Positions 1-10,571 of a stretch of 64,000 bases of DNA are shown piece by piece. The first letter of the stretch is position 1. Each line of letters opens with the position of its first letter. Origin of the DNA: Sphagnum compactum (lineage: Eukaryota; Bryophyta; Sphagnopsida; Sphagnales); the NCBI GenBank assembly GCA_965153455.1, contig OZ234495.1, positions 4,712,001-4,776,000 of the forward strand, written 5' to 3'. The translations under genes and the position numbers were made by a program. The notes beneath the pieces were generated by a model, which saw nothing but the letters and a program-made list of their open reading frames with translations, was not told where the DNA came from and ran no database searches.

Positions 1-470
1 ATAAATAAATTTACAAATTCATTTCAATGTAGGGGTGCCAAGAATTGAATTATGAGAATAATTTTAATTTTAACAAAAGAATTCATTAACACTTTTATTT
101 ATTTCATAGCATTAAAAATACCCTTCTATCTAACATGTGTCTTAAAATATATATAAAGCGCAACCTCCTGGAGGCAAAGTCTCAAATTATGTTCAATATA
201 CAAAAGGTTTAACATCATATTAAAGATCAAAATTCAACTAAGTGCCAAATCTCTGATTGTAAGTTACCAAAGGCTGATAATTATAGATCAGAACTCAACT
301 ATACCAACAACAGCAAGAAACAAATAAGATTTGGAAATTGGGACTGTAGAAATTTACCATGAAGGTAGGTACCAGTAATCAGTGTCGTTGTTGCTAGTCC
401 ACCCAAGACATTTGGAATACTGAAGAATGAAAGGTGGGTAAGTTGACTTTTTTCCTCAATCATGAACAAA
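1..470. other. AT-rich intergenic, nothing recognised
   Basis: AT-rich sequence with only short open frames and no protein or RNA motif that I recognise. It abuts the minus-strand Helitron 3' terminus at 471. Confidence 0.5.
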
Positions 471-505
471 CTAGTGGTAACCTGTGCCTGCAAGGCACGG
501 CACGG
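471..505 (-). mobile_element. Helitron 3' terminus, subtype C (minus strand)
   Basis: Read on the minus strand this is a short hairpin (GTGCCT, loop TGC, AGGCAC) followed after about nine bases by CTAG and then a host T. That is the known layout of a Helitron 3' end: a GC-rich hairpin near the end, CTRR terminus, insertion between A and T. The same hairpin recurs at about 926-942 without a CTAG after it, so that second copy is an internal or truncated one. The matching 5' end was not identified. The stretch 505-1,090 between and beyond these hairpins holds a direct repeat of about 35 bases (near 566 and 670) and no gene. Confidence 0.5.
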
Positions 506-1089
506 CATCGGACGCGCTATGATCGATTTGATGACTGCCGTAGCTCTTCAGCACTTCAGTTAGTAAGTGTGAATGCGGAAGTTGCCAGGTTTGAAATCTC
601 CGCAAAAAAGGAGCCAACGGAAAATGAATTAAGCGACCTTTGGGTACAAAAAAAAGGTTGGTCGAGTGTGAATGCAAAAGTTGCCAGTTTTGATGTGTCG
701 CCGGGAAAAAGGAGCCCAACAGTCAAAAGAGAATCTACAGAGAATCTTCCTGTTTTTACCAACTTGTCTTCCCCAGTGCGATAAAAAGTAAAAACAAACC
801 TGATCGCGCGGCAACCGCCGCTGACCGTGAGTCCTGCCGCGCCTTTCATTCCCCACCCCTGGATAGCAACCGTTTTACTGACCAAGACTGCCTGACCCGG
901 ACGGACAGACTGACAGACTGACGACCCGTGCCTGCAAGGCACGACACGGCACTGGGAAAAAACTGGGAGTCCAAAGGAGACCCCAAAGAACCCTATACTC
1001 ACAAGAAGAATCACTGCAGCAACTCACGATAGACCACATTACTGGTATAAACGCCTCTTCGTCGTCTCTTTGCGCTGTGTTGCACCCAA

Positions 1090-1650
1090 GCCTAATTGGA
1101 CGAAATTACAAATCCATAATGTTTCATCCACATCCTCATAATTAGATGGAACTCCCAAATACGTGATATTTTCATCCACATAATCAAATATAATGATATT
1201 TTCATTCACATAATCATCCATCCAGAACTCCTAATTGGATAGAATTATATAAATACATAATATTTCATCCACATCATCAATCCATCCAGAACTCCTAATT
1301 AGATGGAACTCTAAATACGTAATATTTTCACCTGCATAATCATCCATCCAGAACTCCTAGTTGGACGGAATCACAAATACATGATATTTCATCCAAATAA
1401 ATCACCATGCAAAACTTATCATTAGACAAAACTTACGAATACATAAATATTTCATCCACATAATCAATCCATCCAAAACTCTAAGTGGACAAAACTACAA
1501 AATCTTTAATATTTCATCCACAAATCATTCCTCCTAATTGGACGGAACTACAAATACATGATATCTCATCCTCATAACCACCCATCCAGAACTCTGAGCT
1601 CATTGGACGGAACTAAAAACGTATAATATTTCATCCACATAATCACAGAA
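1090..1650. repeat. Minisatellite, unit about 75-85 bp
   Basis: Seven to eight diverged tandem units, each containing variants of ATATTTCATCCACATAATC followed by CATCCATCCAGAACTCC and a TTGGACGGAACTACAAATAC-like segment. Open frames across it are by-products of the repeat. Units differ by small indels, so the array is not recently homogenised. Confidence 0.75.
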
Positions 1651-1896
1651 CCGCCGGGTTTTTGTGCACAGAACTGCCGGGTTTCACGAAAACCCGGAAA
1701 AGAGGAGCCAGGCAGGTTTTTGGGTGGTTATTTTACTTTTACAATTTGGGATCTGGGTTTCAGGACTTCGACCAGACGAACGGACAGGCGGGTCCCGATC
1801 TGGGTTTCAGGACCTCGACGGACAGACAAGGCACTGGACCTCGATAAACGGACCTCGACCGACGCACGCACGCAACAAGTGACTTTATATATAAAA

Positions 1897-1955
1897 CTAG
1901 TGGGTACCCGTGACCTTCGGACACTGTGAAGTCCCTTGGTTTCTTTAAACGGAGA
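1897..1955 (-). mobile_element. Helitron 3' terminus, subtype B (minus strand)
   Basis: On the minus strand an imperfect hairpin (GTGTCC, GAA, GGTCAC) is followed by GGGTACCCA, CTAG and a host T. A near copy of the same terminus occurs at 2,298-2,345, about 400 bp away and in the same orientation. Left of the CTAG, the minus strand continues with TTTATATATAAAG and a run of cgtccgtcgaggtcc-like words. That resembles the 5' side of the other Helitrons in this window and suggests a head-to-tail pair. Confidence 0.55.
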
Positions 1956-2297
1956 GAAACACACACAAAGGTGCAAAGCAGCTAATTTTATTTTTATTTT
2001 ATTTATTTTTTGTGACGAAAATCCGTTGAAAAGTCCCCCATGAAAACATACATGGTGAAGCGAATGTTTTGAAAAATTTTCAAAAAAAAAATTAAATCGT
2101 CGCATTTTCAGGAGGGTGAAAAAAAAAAGTTTTGAAATCGGCACATTTTGAGGAGAAAAAAAACAGGTTTTGAAATTGCCAAGATTTGTGGAGGATTTGG
2201 GTAGATTCCAAGCTTTCTTATTTTGAAACGTGTTTATGAAGGGCGTGCTAACCCTAACCCCCTTACCCCCAAGGAGGACGATCACCTAAAACATTAC

Positions 2298-3555
2298 CTA
2301 GTGGGTACCCGTGACCTTGGGGCACTGTGAAGTCCCCCCGGTTTCTTCAAACTTGGTTCATGTTTTAGTTTTTTCTAGAAACTTTTATCTTTTTTATTTT
2401 TTATTTTTATGTGTTTTCTATTTTTATTATTATTTTTTATAATAAAAATAAAGTGTTTCTTTTTCACTTTTATATTTTTGTTTATTTGGATGCAAGTTTG
2501 AAGTTTGGAGAAAGAAGTCACACCTCATTCTTTTTCAAGTAGGGTTTTTCTTCATTATTATAAGTTTTATTTTTTCTTATTTTTTACTATTTATTTGGTT
2601 TTTTCATTTAAATTTTTTTTTTAAATTTTTTTTATTTATTGTATTTCCCTTTCCTTGTTTCATTTGTTTCCATTCCTTTTTTATATTTGTTGTATTTTTA
2701 CTTTTTTTTTTGTTTATGTTTGTATCATGTTTTTATTTTTTCTATTCTTATTTTGTCTATCTTCATTTTTTCTATTTCTATGCATTTATTTATTTATTTA
2801 TTTTGTTTCCATTTTCTTTTTCAAAAAAATTCTAGTTTTTCTAATATGTTTTATAATGAAAATAATTTTAAATTTTTTTTGTATTTTTGTTTGATTAGAT
2901 GCAGGTTTGAAGTTTGGAAAAAGAAGACAAACCTCATTTTTTTTTCAAGTATGGTTTTTTTTCTCTTTCTTTTGCTCACTGTTTTGTTTCTTATTTTTTG
3001 TCATCTATTTTTTGATTTTCTTTTAAGATTATTTTACTGTATTTCCCTTTTTTGTTTCATGTTTAAATATATTTATTTTATATGTTTTCATTTTGTTTCT
3101 ATTTTAAAGTGTTTTTAAAAAGTTTCTAATTGTTAAAGTGTTTTTTGTTTTTATTTTTTTTCTAGTTTTTTCCCTTTGAAAAATATATATTTGTTTGGTT
3201 TTTTTCTTTTTTGTTACAACTTTGTTTCATTTTATTTATTTATTAATAACTTTTTTTCTTTTTTTTTAATTTGAAATTTCTTGTGTTGTTTTCAAAAGAT
3301 TTTTTCTCTTGTTTCTCTTTTTTTTTTCAACAATTTTTAGTTTTTTAAAATTAGTTTGTAACTTTTGGCAAATTGCAAGACTATAGGATTGGATCGCATA
3401 AACATTTGGATAAACTGTTACTGCCGCCATTCCTCCTCCTCCTCCTTTTTCATCATCTTCTTCTTCCGGGATGAGGAACTTGGATGGATGGATGTTGAGA
3501 CGGATGAAAAGACGAATGGATGGAAAGAACGACCACCCAAGGATATTATTTGAGT
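2298..3555 (-). mobile_element. Non-autonomous Helitron-like element, minus strand
   Basis: The 3' end is the subtype B hairpin plus CTAG at 2,298-2,345 (here followed by G, not the expected T). The T-rich interior 2,353-3,196 is the reverse complement of the interior of the Helitron at 26,837-27,784. Near 3,480-3,550 the minus strand shows the degenerate 5' signature of this group: a GTGGTCGT word followed by tttccatccattcg-like repeats. No protein is encoded; long open frames here (for example 2,639-3,118) reflect poly-T and lack stops by composition. The 5' boundary is uncertain and the part from 3,197 to 3,440 looks like inserted or diverged T-rich DNA. Confidence 0.45.
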
Positions 3556-5190
3556 GCTCACCAAGCAGCAGCAGCTAGTGACTCCTAATCTAAATCTATG
3601 AAAATAGAGGTTGCCGTCCCTAGTAACAAGGAGGCTCTTTGTCACAGTTAGCTGTGACATCCATTTGTAGCACAAATGCATGGTAGCTATCTATGTGTCT
3701 TGCCTGTAAAACTAGATAAACTTAGTGCCAAACTAGATAAATTTAGTGCCAAAATGCGCCAAATTCCAGCAAGGATTACTTCTAGTACTAGTATTCCTTC
3801 AAGGAGGACCCACTCCCACATCTGCATCTGCTTCCTTGCTTGCTTGCTCATCAGATCAGGTTCTGCAGGGCTGCTCCTACAAGAAATTCATGTGAAGAAG
3901 CCTGTTGTCAGATGCTCCTGCACCTGCTCGGATCTAGACTCTCCACACTCTCTATGTAGATCTAGACCGTCGACTCTATCTAGATTTAGACTCTCTATCT
4001 AGACCTAGACAGTCTAGACTCTGGGGACAGTCTAGATGTAGAGAGTCTCCAGAGTCTAGACTGTCTAGGTCTACTTAGATCTAGTTAGCGAGTCTAGATT
4101 ATTTGGAGCTAGATCTAGAGAGAGAGAGTCTAGAGAGTCCTTAACTAGAGATAGAGTAATCTCTCTAGACTTTTAGACTTCTATACTCTCTAGACTCTCG
4201 CTCTAGATCAAGAATCGATAGACTCTCTAGGATTTCTAGACTGTCTAGAACTCTCCAGGATCTCAAGACTCGCTATCAAGATCTACGCTCTCAAGGTTCC
4301 TTAGACTGTCGAGACTGATCTCTATCTATCCAATCAGCCAGGCGGTGGAATCTAGAGGAGCCTCTACTTTTCTAGTCGGAAGAATAATGATCTGTTTATG
4401 CATTTCGCTCTGGCAATTTTTTTGAAGAAAGTCTATCAACTCAAGGCAGGAGGAAACTGGAAGATTATGTTAAGTACTCGAGTCGACCTAGTGGGTCCGC
4501 TCTTCCTACAGACCATAGTCCGCAGATCTGGATTTTTTTGCTTGTGATTCTTCCTTGCATTGCACAGAAATTTCTTGGCCTGGGCCCTGGCCAAGTCCAC
4601 TTCGAAATTATGCTGACCATTCACGGTTTCTCGCAGGCAGTAAGTCCAGCTGGTCAGATCTCCATAGCAGCTGGTACTAGCTGTTGCAGCAGAGTTTGTG
4701 ATCTAGCTACAAGCTTTAGTAGCTGCACAATTTGATGATTTCTTGTTTCTGAGAGATCAGAAAAGAAGGCACTGGATCGAGAGTGGTGATCTCATGTAGA
4801 TCAGGTCCATGAGAGAAGTTGGAGAACTAGTAGTAGTTCAGGTACCAGGGACTTTGTTATTATACTTCGGTGAGACTTTGCAGTTCCATGCGACGTCGAA
4901 CAATTGCAAAGGGTCCAATTAAGGATGAGAAGCCGAAACTCCTGCTCGCGAGCTTCTTGGAGGGAGATGTGACGTCTCTCGATCAGTGCGACTTGCGAGA
5001 TTCTCCTGTCGATGGCTGGCCATAAGATTGCGGCCGGGTGTAGTTATGAAAATTTCCGACTAGGTAGCTGTCGAAGCTGATCAGGAGCTGAAAACATCAA
5101 GCGATTTCTCCAGGTGTGATCAAGCTGTGCCTGAGGAGCTAGACAGTGGGATCGCAATAGCAAAACTTTTAGCAAGCGCGGGTGTACGTA
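3556..5190. other. Upstream region of VWA/Cache gene 1, with CTAGA-rich tract
   Basis: No gene was recognised. From about 3,930 to 4,330 the sequence is a degenerate low-complexity tract dominated by TCTAGA and AGTCTAGACT-like words on both strands. The 4,400-5,190 portion is normal unique-looking DNA and should hold the promoter and 5' UTR of the gene starting at 5,191, but I see no convincing TATA box or cap site. Confidence 0.5.
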
Positions 5191-5430
5191 ATGGGAAGAA
5201 ACACCTTCAGGTGGTCGTGTGCAGCAGGTTCAGTTGTTGCAATACAAGGAGTTCTGGTGGCGGCGCTTATAATATGGGCTCTAGTCGCAGCAGCGCCGGG
5301 GGTGCAAGGGGACGCAGGGAGTGACTTCCTCGATGAGAAAGAGACGCAAGTGGCGTTACTTGCTAAGCAAGTGGAGGTGAATGACGCTCAAACATGCGGT
5401 AAGCAAAGAGATTACTGCAACTATTGCGGG

Positions 5431-5467
<37 letters not shown>

Positions 5468-8400
5468 TCACACACACACACAGAGCTAGCAAATCTAAAA
5501 GCTTGAGAATACTATTGTATACACAAATTATGCCGCAGTCGAAGATCAGGTATGTAGACAATAATCTGATGACAATCTTCAGATAATTTCATGTTTTCCG
5601 GGGGATTTCAAACAGAGCTAGTCCAGTCATGCAGCGGCTCGGGTAACTGCTCCCGATATTCATGCTGGCCTTTACTTGGGGAGAGTTTCAAGTGTGTGGA
5701 TGTGACAAACAACAAATATTGCACGTCTCAGTCAGGCAATGGCACTTGTACACAAGTGCGAGCAGACTATAGCAAAAGCTACATAAGGTACTACCTAAAA
5801 GAAGAATTTCTCAAGTTGACTAGCTCTAGATAAAAAACATTCAAGCTAGGTTTCTAGAGAATCCACACATCCTGCTGCTGTATTGCAACTAGATTTGAAT
5901 CCACAACTGCAGCTTTACATAAGACACAGGACCATCCTGAGTGCTTGGACCATGTGGATAGTAAGCCATAAATCTATATTGAGTTGATCTGCATGGACAT
6001 AGTTGGATTTATTATTTATTATTAATGATCTAGTGCAGTTTCAGCTGATCATCTAACAACTGCTGCTTGCTGCTGATGAGTGGAAACTGTCTTGTTGTTG
6101 TTGTTGTTGTAATTTCAGGCTTCCTCCATTTGCAGCCACGGAGTTAACGAGTCTCCCAGTGGAGATAAGCAACAGTATTTGCAGTCAAAGGCAGCTGGAT
6201 CCTACATTCCAAAACATCTCTGCACCCACAAGTTTCAATCTGGTGTATTTTGGAGCTGTTGATGGATCGTTCCGCGGATTCCCTGGGAGGGTTAGCATTA
6301 TTAAACCAATTACCCTGAGCTGTACATGTACTGTATTCTATCAAATACCTTATCTAGCTAAATAGACCAAACCCTGTGAAGCAATTAAGAACTTGGTAGT
6401 ATAAATAATACTCCATACTGGTTCAGAATCGGTTTTCTGCAAATTCTCCAGCTCTGGCATATTCAAACTTGAGCAAGTTTCTGTAATTTTCTCCACTAAG
6501 TTCATGGTAGATGTAAATTTTCCTAGGTCCCTATAGTCATGCAAAAGAAGATCTGTAGTTATGAAGGTGTGATCAATGACTTGTACAACAAAGATGATCT
6601 TCTTGAAAAATCATTATGTTGAACATTGAGTAAATTAAAATAGTTGACCATGTTTTGCAGGAATTAAACATAAGTGACTGCCTAAACTATGACCCGCGAA
6701 TTCGACCTTGGTAAATTTATCCCTCTCTAGCTAAGATCTTAAATTTTCAGATATTAAAAACTGTTCATATGGAAAATTGGAAAACTCTGAAGTATTAATT
6801 TAGTTCAGAGATCTTCAACAGAGTGTTTAATTTAAGCCCCTGCAGAAAATGCACAATTAAAAAGTCTTTTTTAAAAAACAAGTTTCTTTTAAATCTCTGA
6901 GTATAATCAGATGTGTAGACATCATGATTCATGATTCATCATCATGAGGCTTGAATGGGAGAATTTTGTGCTACTAGAAAGCCTATTGAAATCAGTTGAA
7001 ATTGTTGATTCAATTTGACCAATTCATTAATGATCTTGCTTGGTTGACATGTAATATATATATATCTAGGTATACAGCAGGCATATCTGTGACAAAGGTT
7101 TTAGTTGTGCTTATTGATGATGGGCCTTCTATGACCAATACACTACCTGCTGGCTTTAAATTGCCAATCACTTATCTGGCTGCGGCTCAGAACATTGCGC
7201 AACAACTGCTCCAAACTGTCTCTGCCCAAGACTATGTCAACATCATTATGTTCAACAGTGGTGGAAGTTTCGAACTGTCTGCCAGTGGTCCTGTAAGTTA
7301 AAAAAAAATTGTTTCCGACTAGTTCTCATTCATCTAGAGCTAGAGATCTTCTACATATCCTGATTTGAACAACAAGTTTTGCTAGCTACATTTTCAGTAT
7401 GCTGTCAAAGTTCCATAAGTGGAGCTCTTCCTGGTTTGTGACTTGGTTTTCAGATCACAAAAAAAGAACTTTAAATGCTTTATGTCATGTGCCCACAAGC
7501 CTAAAATTACTGGGTTCATCATTAAAGACTAGTGTAGAATTGCAAGCTTACTCAATTCCGAGCTATATAGTATCTAAGGGTGTCTAGTAAATTTTGTGCT
7601 CTAGTAGGTGCTTGTCAAAGGCAATGTTACCTCAGACTCAAATGATCACCCTGAGCTGGATCCATTGGAGGCTGCATTACTCAATCAAACTGGGTCCAAT
7701 GAACAAGGCCCTTCAAACTTGACAGCTGCAATTGAGTCTGCATTCTCAAACTTTAATGCAAATCCTCATGCTTTGAAGGTAACACTTGTAATTGATTATC
7801 TACTCTAGCTTGACACTGACAGACAATCAGACTTGGAATATACAATTAGGCGTTTTTGGCAAAAGAAGGATCTAAGTAGTCTGTTTTGGAATTTTCATGC
7901 TTAAAATTAGGTTTATCTGAAATTATGTCGACATGAATCTAGTTCATTTTATGTGACAAGGATCACAAGCAGTCTCCTTTACCATGCTTTCACCCACTAA
8001 TAAGGTGCAGCGCCTGGTTTAGGGTTTTGGGTTTATCCTCGATTTCCTTTCAATGATCCAATTCATTGATTGCTCTGAACCACCAGGTTATTGTGGTGTT
8101 GACGGATGCGGGATTTGCCTCCTCTGGAAATGTCACACTACCAGAGACTCAGCTACAAGCTGCTGGAGTTAAGGTGCTGATTTACAAACTCCCCCAAGCC
8201 AATGATAACAACGTATATCTGTCCAACATCCCACTTCTGGGCAGCTTATGTCGCATTGGTGGGACATTTGAGGTGATTGAACAAGATTTGGACAATCCTT
8301 TATATGCAATTAAATCCTACTTCTCGTACCTGGCTTCCACACATATGGTTGCTCCTGCTGTTGCTGGCAAACCTTTATGGACCAGCCTCTATTTGGACTT

Positions 8401-9507
8401 TGATGAAATCAGCAAATACATCACAACTGTCACTTTTCCAGGCAAGATCCTGCAGCTCTGAAACCCATATTAAGCTTTAAAATCATTCTGAATTCTGCAT
8501 AAATCCAGCTCTTGCTAATTAAGCCTTCAGTATGGACATGACCAAACTGTTGTTCACAGAAGAATTTTGAGTTTTCTTGTTCCAGGGGTTGGGAACATCT
8601 CTTTCAGTCTAGCTAAAAGAAAAATGTGTGACATATTGTTGGGTTGTGGTCTTGAACCTTGAAAATTGCAGCTTTTGGAGCCGATGGACAGTTGCTGGGA
8701 GTAGCAGGTATAGAGATGTACATTGATGAACTTGGCAACTTGACAGATCTGGTGACCAATGCTTTACAAAACCGATCAAATGAGGGTAGTATTTACCCTA
8801 CTTTTGCTACTTTAAATCAACTGAATTGTAGTGTTGCGGTGAGTAATTCTTCAACCACAACTTGACTCTGTAAAGGGTTCAAGGTTTAGGGGTTCAGAGT
8901 TTCTGTCCTTGCAAATTTGCTGTTACTTGGTGAAGTTTCATTGTAGAGAAGCAAGCAGCAGAAATGCTACCTGGATCTGGCATTTTGATTCAAGATAGCA
9001 GCAGATCTGTAACAGATCCTCAGAGACAATGGTGGCTTAGGGTATTGTGGGCAATATATATTATGGATTTGGCCCGATCTGATTCACTGTTGTTGATGTA
9101 CTCAATGTTTTCCACAGAATGCAACTTCACCTGTTTCTGCTGCTCAGCGGTGTGGATCAACTGCATTGCCTGCAAATGGAGGGCTATGTGAACAAACCGA
9201 TTTGACAAGCAGCTTTGAAAGCATTGTGTGTTCTTGCAGCACATGCCGCAAATTTCAACCCGTGTCTACATCAAAATCAAAGCATCATACTGAAATTGTG
9301 GGGTTGTCAATAGGAGCAGGAGTTGCAGTACTGCTCATCCTAGCTGTTGTTACAATCATCTGCTGCTCACGACGCAATTATTATAGTTCCTGTTGGACAC
9401 AGATTAATAGGCCACCAAATGATTCTCCCAATCAAATTCAGTCTCCTCCAATGAAAGTTCCAAGTGATGAATCTGATCTGCAATCAACTTTGCCACCATT
9501 CAGGTGA
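5191..9507 (+). CDS. VWA_N-VWA-Cache type I membrane protein, copy 1
   Basis: Nine exons: 5191-5398, 5616-5787, 6119-6290, 6661-6710, 7070-7292, 7608-7778, 8087-8441, 8672-8838, 9118-9507. They sum to 1,908 nt (635 residues), an exact multiple of three, and match the exon pattern of the paralogue at 54,074. Residues 11-41 form a signal peptide or N-terminal membrane segment. YDPRIRPWY (194-202) is the VWA_N signature seen in calcium-channel alpha2-delta and CACHD1-type proteins. A VWA domain follows (about 207-345), then a Cache domain (about 350-480, ending in QLLGVAGIEMYID), a Cys-rich stalk, a transmembrane helix (567-588) and a short tail. The MIDAS first loop reads DDGPS, with Gly where DxSxS needs Ser; the Thr (NLTAA) and Asp (LTDAG) loops are present. 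The start is the first ATG before the hydrophobic segment. It probably acts at the cell surface or an endomembrane; ligand and partner are unknown. The architecture is clear, the function is not. Confidence 0.87.
5433..5482. repeat. (CT)n and (CA)n microsatellite in intron 1
   Basis: About 16 CT units followed by a short CA run, inside the first intron of the VWA/Cache gene. The paralogue lacks it, so it arose after the duplication or was lost from the other copy. Confidence 0.9.
8442..8671 (+). other. GC-AG intron (intron 7) of VWA/Cache copy 1
   Basis: The donor reads CCAG/GCAAGA and the acceptor TTGCAG/CTTTTGG. Splicing here joins Pro to Ala-Phe-Gly in frame, inside the Cache domain. The same position in the paralogue (58,043-58,236) also uses a GCAAGA donor. 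GC donors are a minor class of normal U2 introns and often associate with alternative splicing. Read-through would add a few residues and then a stop, truncating the protein before the end of Cache and the membrane anchor. Confidence 0.8.
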
Positions 9508-10328
9508 TTGGATCACTAAACCCGTGCAAAAGGATTCACATGATCAGCCTGGGGACTTGATTAGGTCTGCGGCAAAAATGATCAATTGATGAATAGAACT
9601 ACAATTTTTCTCTTTTTGTGTTGTTCATCATATCATCCCATTCTTTTATCATAGATATTCAAAAACCTTTGATGAAGTCAGTACTAGGGGGGGTGCAATT
9701 GTGATAGATAAGTCGATATCATACATGTTACTGTTGACGGTGCAGGCTGAACAGGAAGTGAGACTGTGAGTCACTGTTGTTCACACTGCAAGTGTACACT
9801 ATGTATTTCTTGTTTCTTCCAGTTTTAGTTTTGTACTTTTTGTGTTGTTCCTTCTTTCTTCTCAGTTCTGTTAGTCCTTATTGGAAGTCTTTCTTTGACT
9901 TGAACAACAAAAAAGCTTTAATAACCTTGTTCCGGCGAAGTTCTTAATTGTGAGTTTTGGGGATTTCTCCATTCTCATGGGAGTTAATATAGTATTCAAA
10001 CATCAGGTACTCCAGATATAGAGAAACATATTTAACCACTTTCATGAGTTCATGTACACAGACAACATTTTGTAACTTCAATAGACAACCCATTCTAGAC
10101 CAAACAATTCCAGCTTAGTCAGATGAGCCTGTATTTATACAGAAATTCATGTAAACATCCACTTGCTCCCCCCCCCCCCCCCCCGCCCCCCCCCACTTTA
10201 GGTGTTATTTTGCTTGGTAATAATGGGTAGTAGGCCCATGGATGTCCTGGCTGCTAATTCAACTTATTACAATAAAAATACAGTGCATGGTTTTGGATCA
10301 GGGTTTTGTTTTTCAATTTTGTCAAGTA
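9508..10328. other. 3' flank of VWA/Cache copy 1 with poly-C tract
   Basis: This is presumed 3' UTR followed by intergenic DNA. A 27-base C tract broken by one G lies at 10,168-10,194 and may be an assembly-fragile site. No gene was seen. Confidence 0.5.
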
Positions 10329-10569
10329 CTTAGGTGGACTGGTGATCATCCTCAAGAGAAATGAGTGAAATTTGAGCATAGTTCTGACAACCTTCAGGAA
10401 CTCCATGTCTATTATTAAAAAAAAAGTCAACTTACAACCTTTTTTTCTCTCAAAATGTGATGACTTTGGTGTTTTTTTCCCAAAAAAGTCCTTTTGTACA
10501 ATTCACAATCTATTTATTTTTATTAGGGTTTGCTCATTTCTCTTGTCGATGATTGCCAGTCCACCTTAG
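10329..10569. mobile_element. MITE with 37-bp TIRs and TA target duplication
   Basis: The left end 10,329-10,365 and right end 10,533-10,569 are inverted copies matching at 32 of 37 positions (CTTAGGTGGACTGG at the outer left). TA dinucleotides flank both sides (10,327-8 and 10,570-1), as expected of Tc1/mariner-type (Stowaway-like) elements. The 241-bp element is non-coding. The bases after the left TIR (from about 10,372) and after the right end (from about 10,574) are similar to each other (tttgagcatagttctgacaacc-type), so a segment was duplicated around it. Confidence 0.7.
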
Positions 10570-10571
10570 TA

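Noticed and set aside
434-1014. Overlapping 116- and 152-codon open frames
   Set aside because: They span a direct repeat and Helitron-type hairpins; no start context, splice logic or protein similarity supports a gene.
1728-2285. 185-codon minus-strand open frame
   Set aside because: It runs across a Helitron 3' terminus and simple-sequence DNA; composition is not protein-like.
2639-3118. 159-codon open frame with many Phe/Leu/Tyr, membrane-protein-like
   Set aside because: It is a translation of T-rich, non-coding Helitron interior; the reverse-complement copy at 26.9-27.7 kb gives only broken fragments, so no conserved protein exists.
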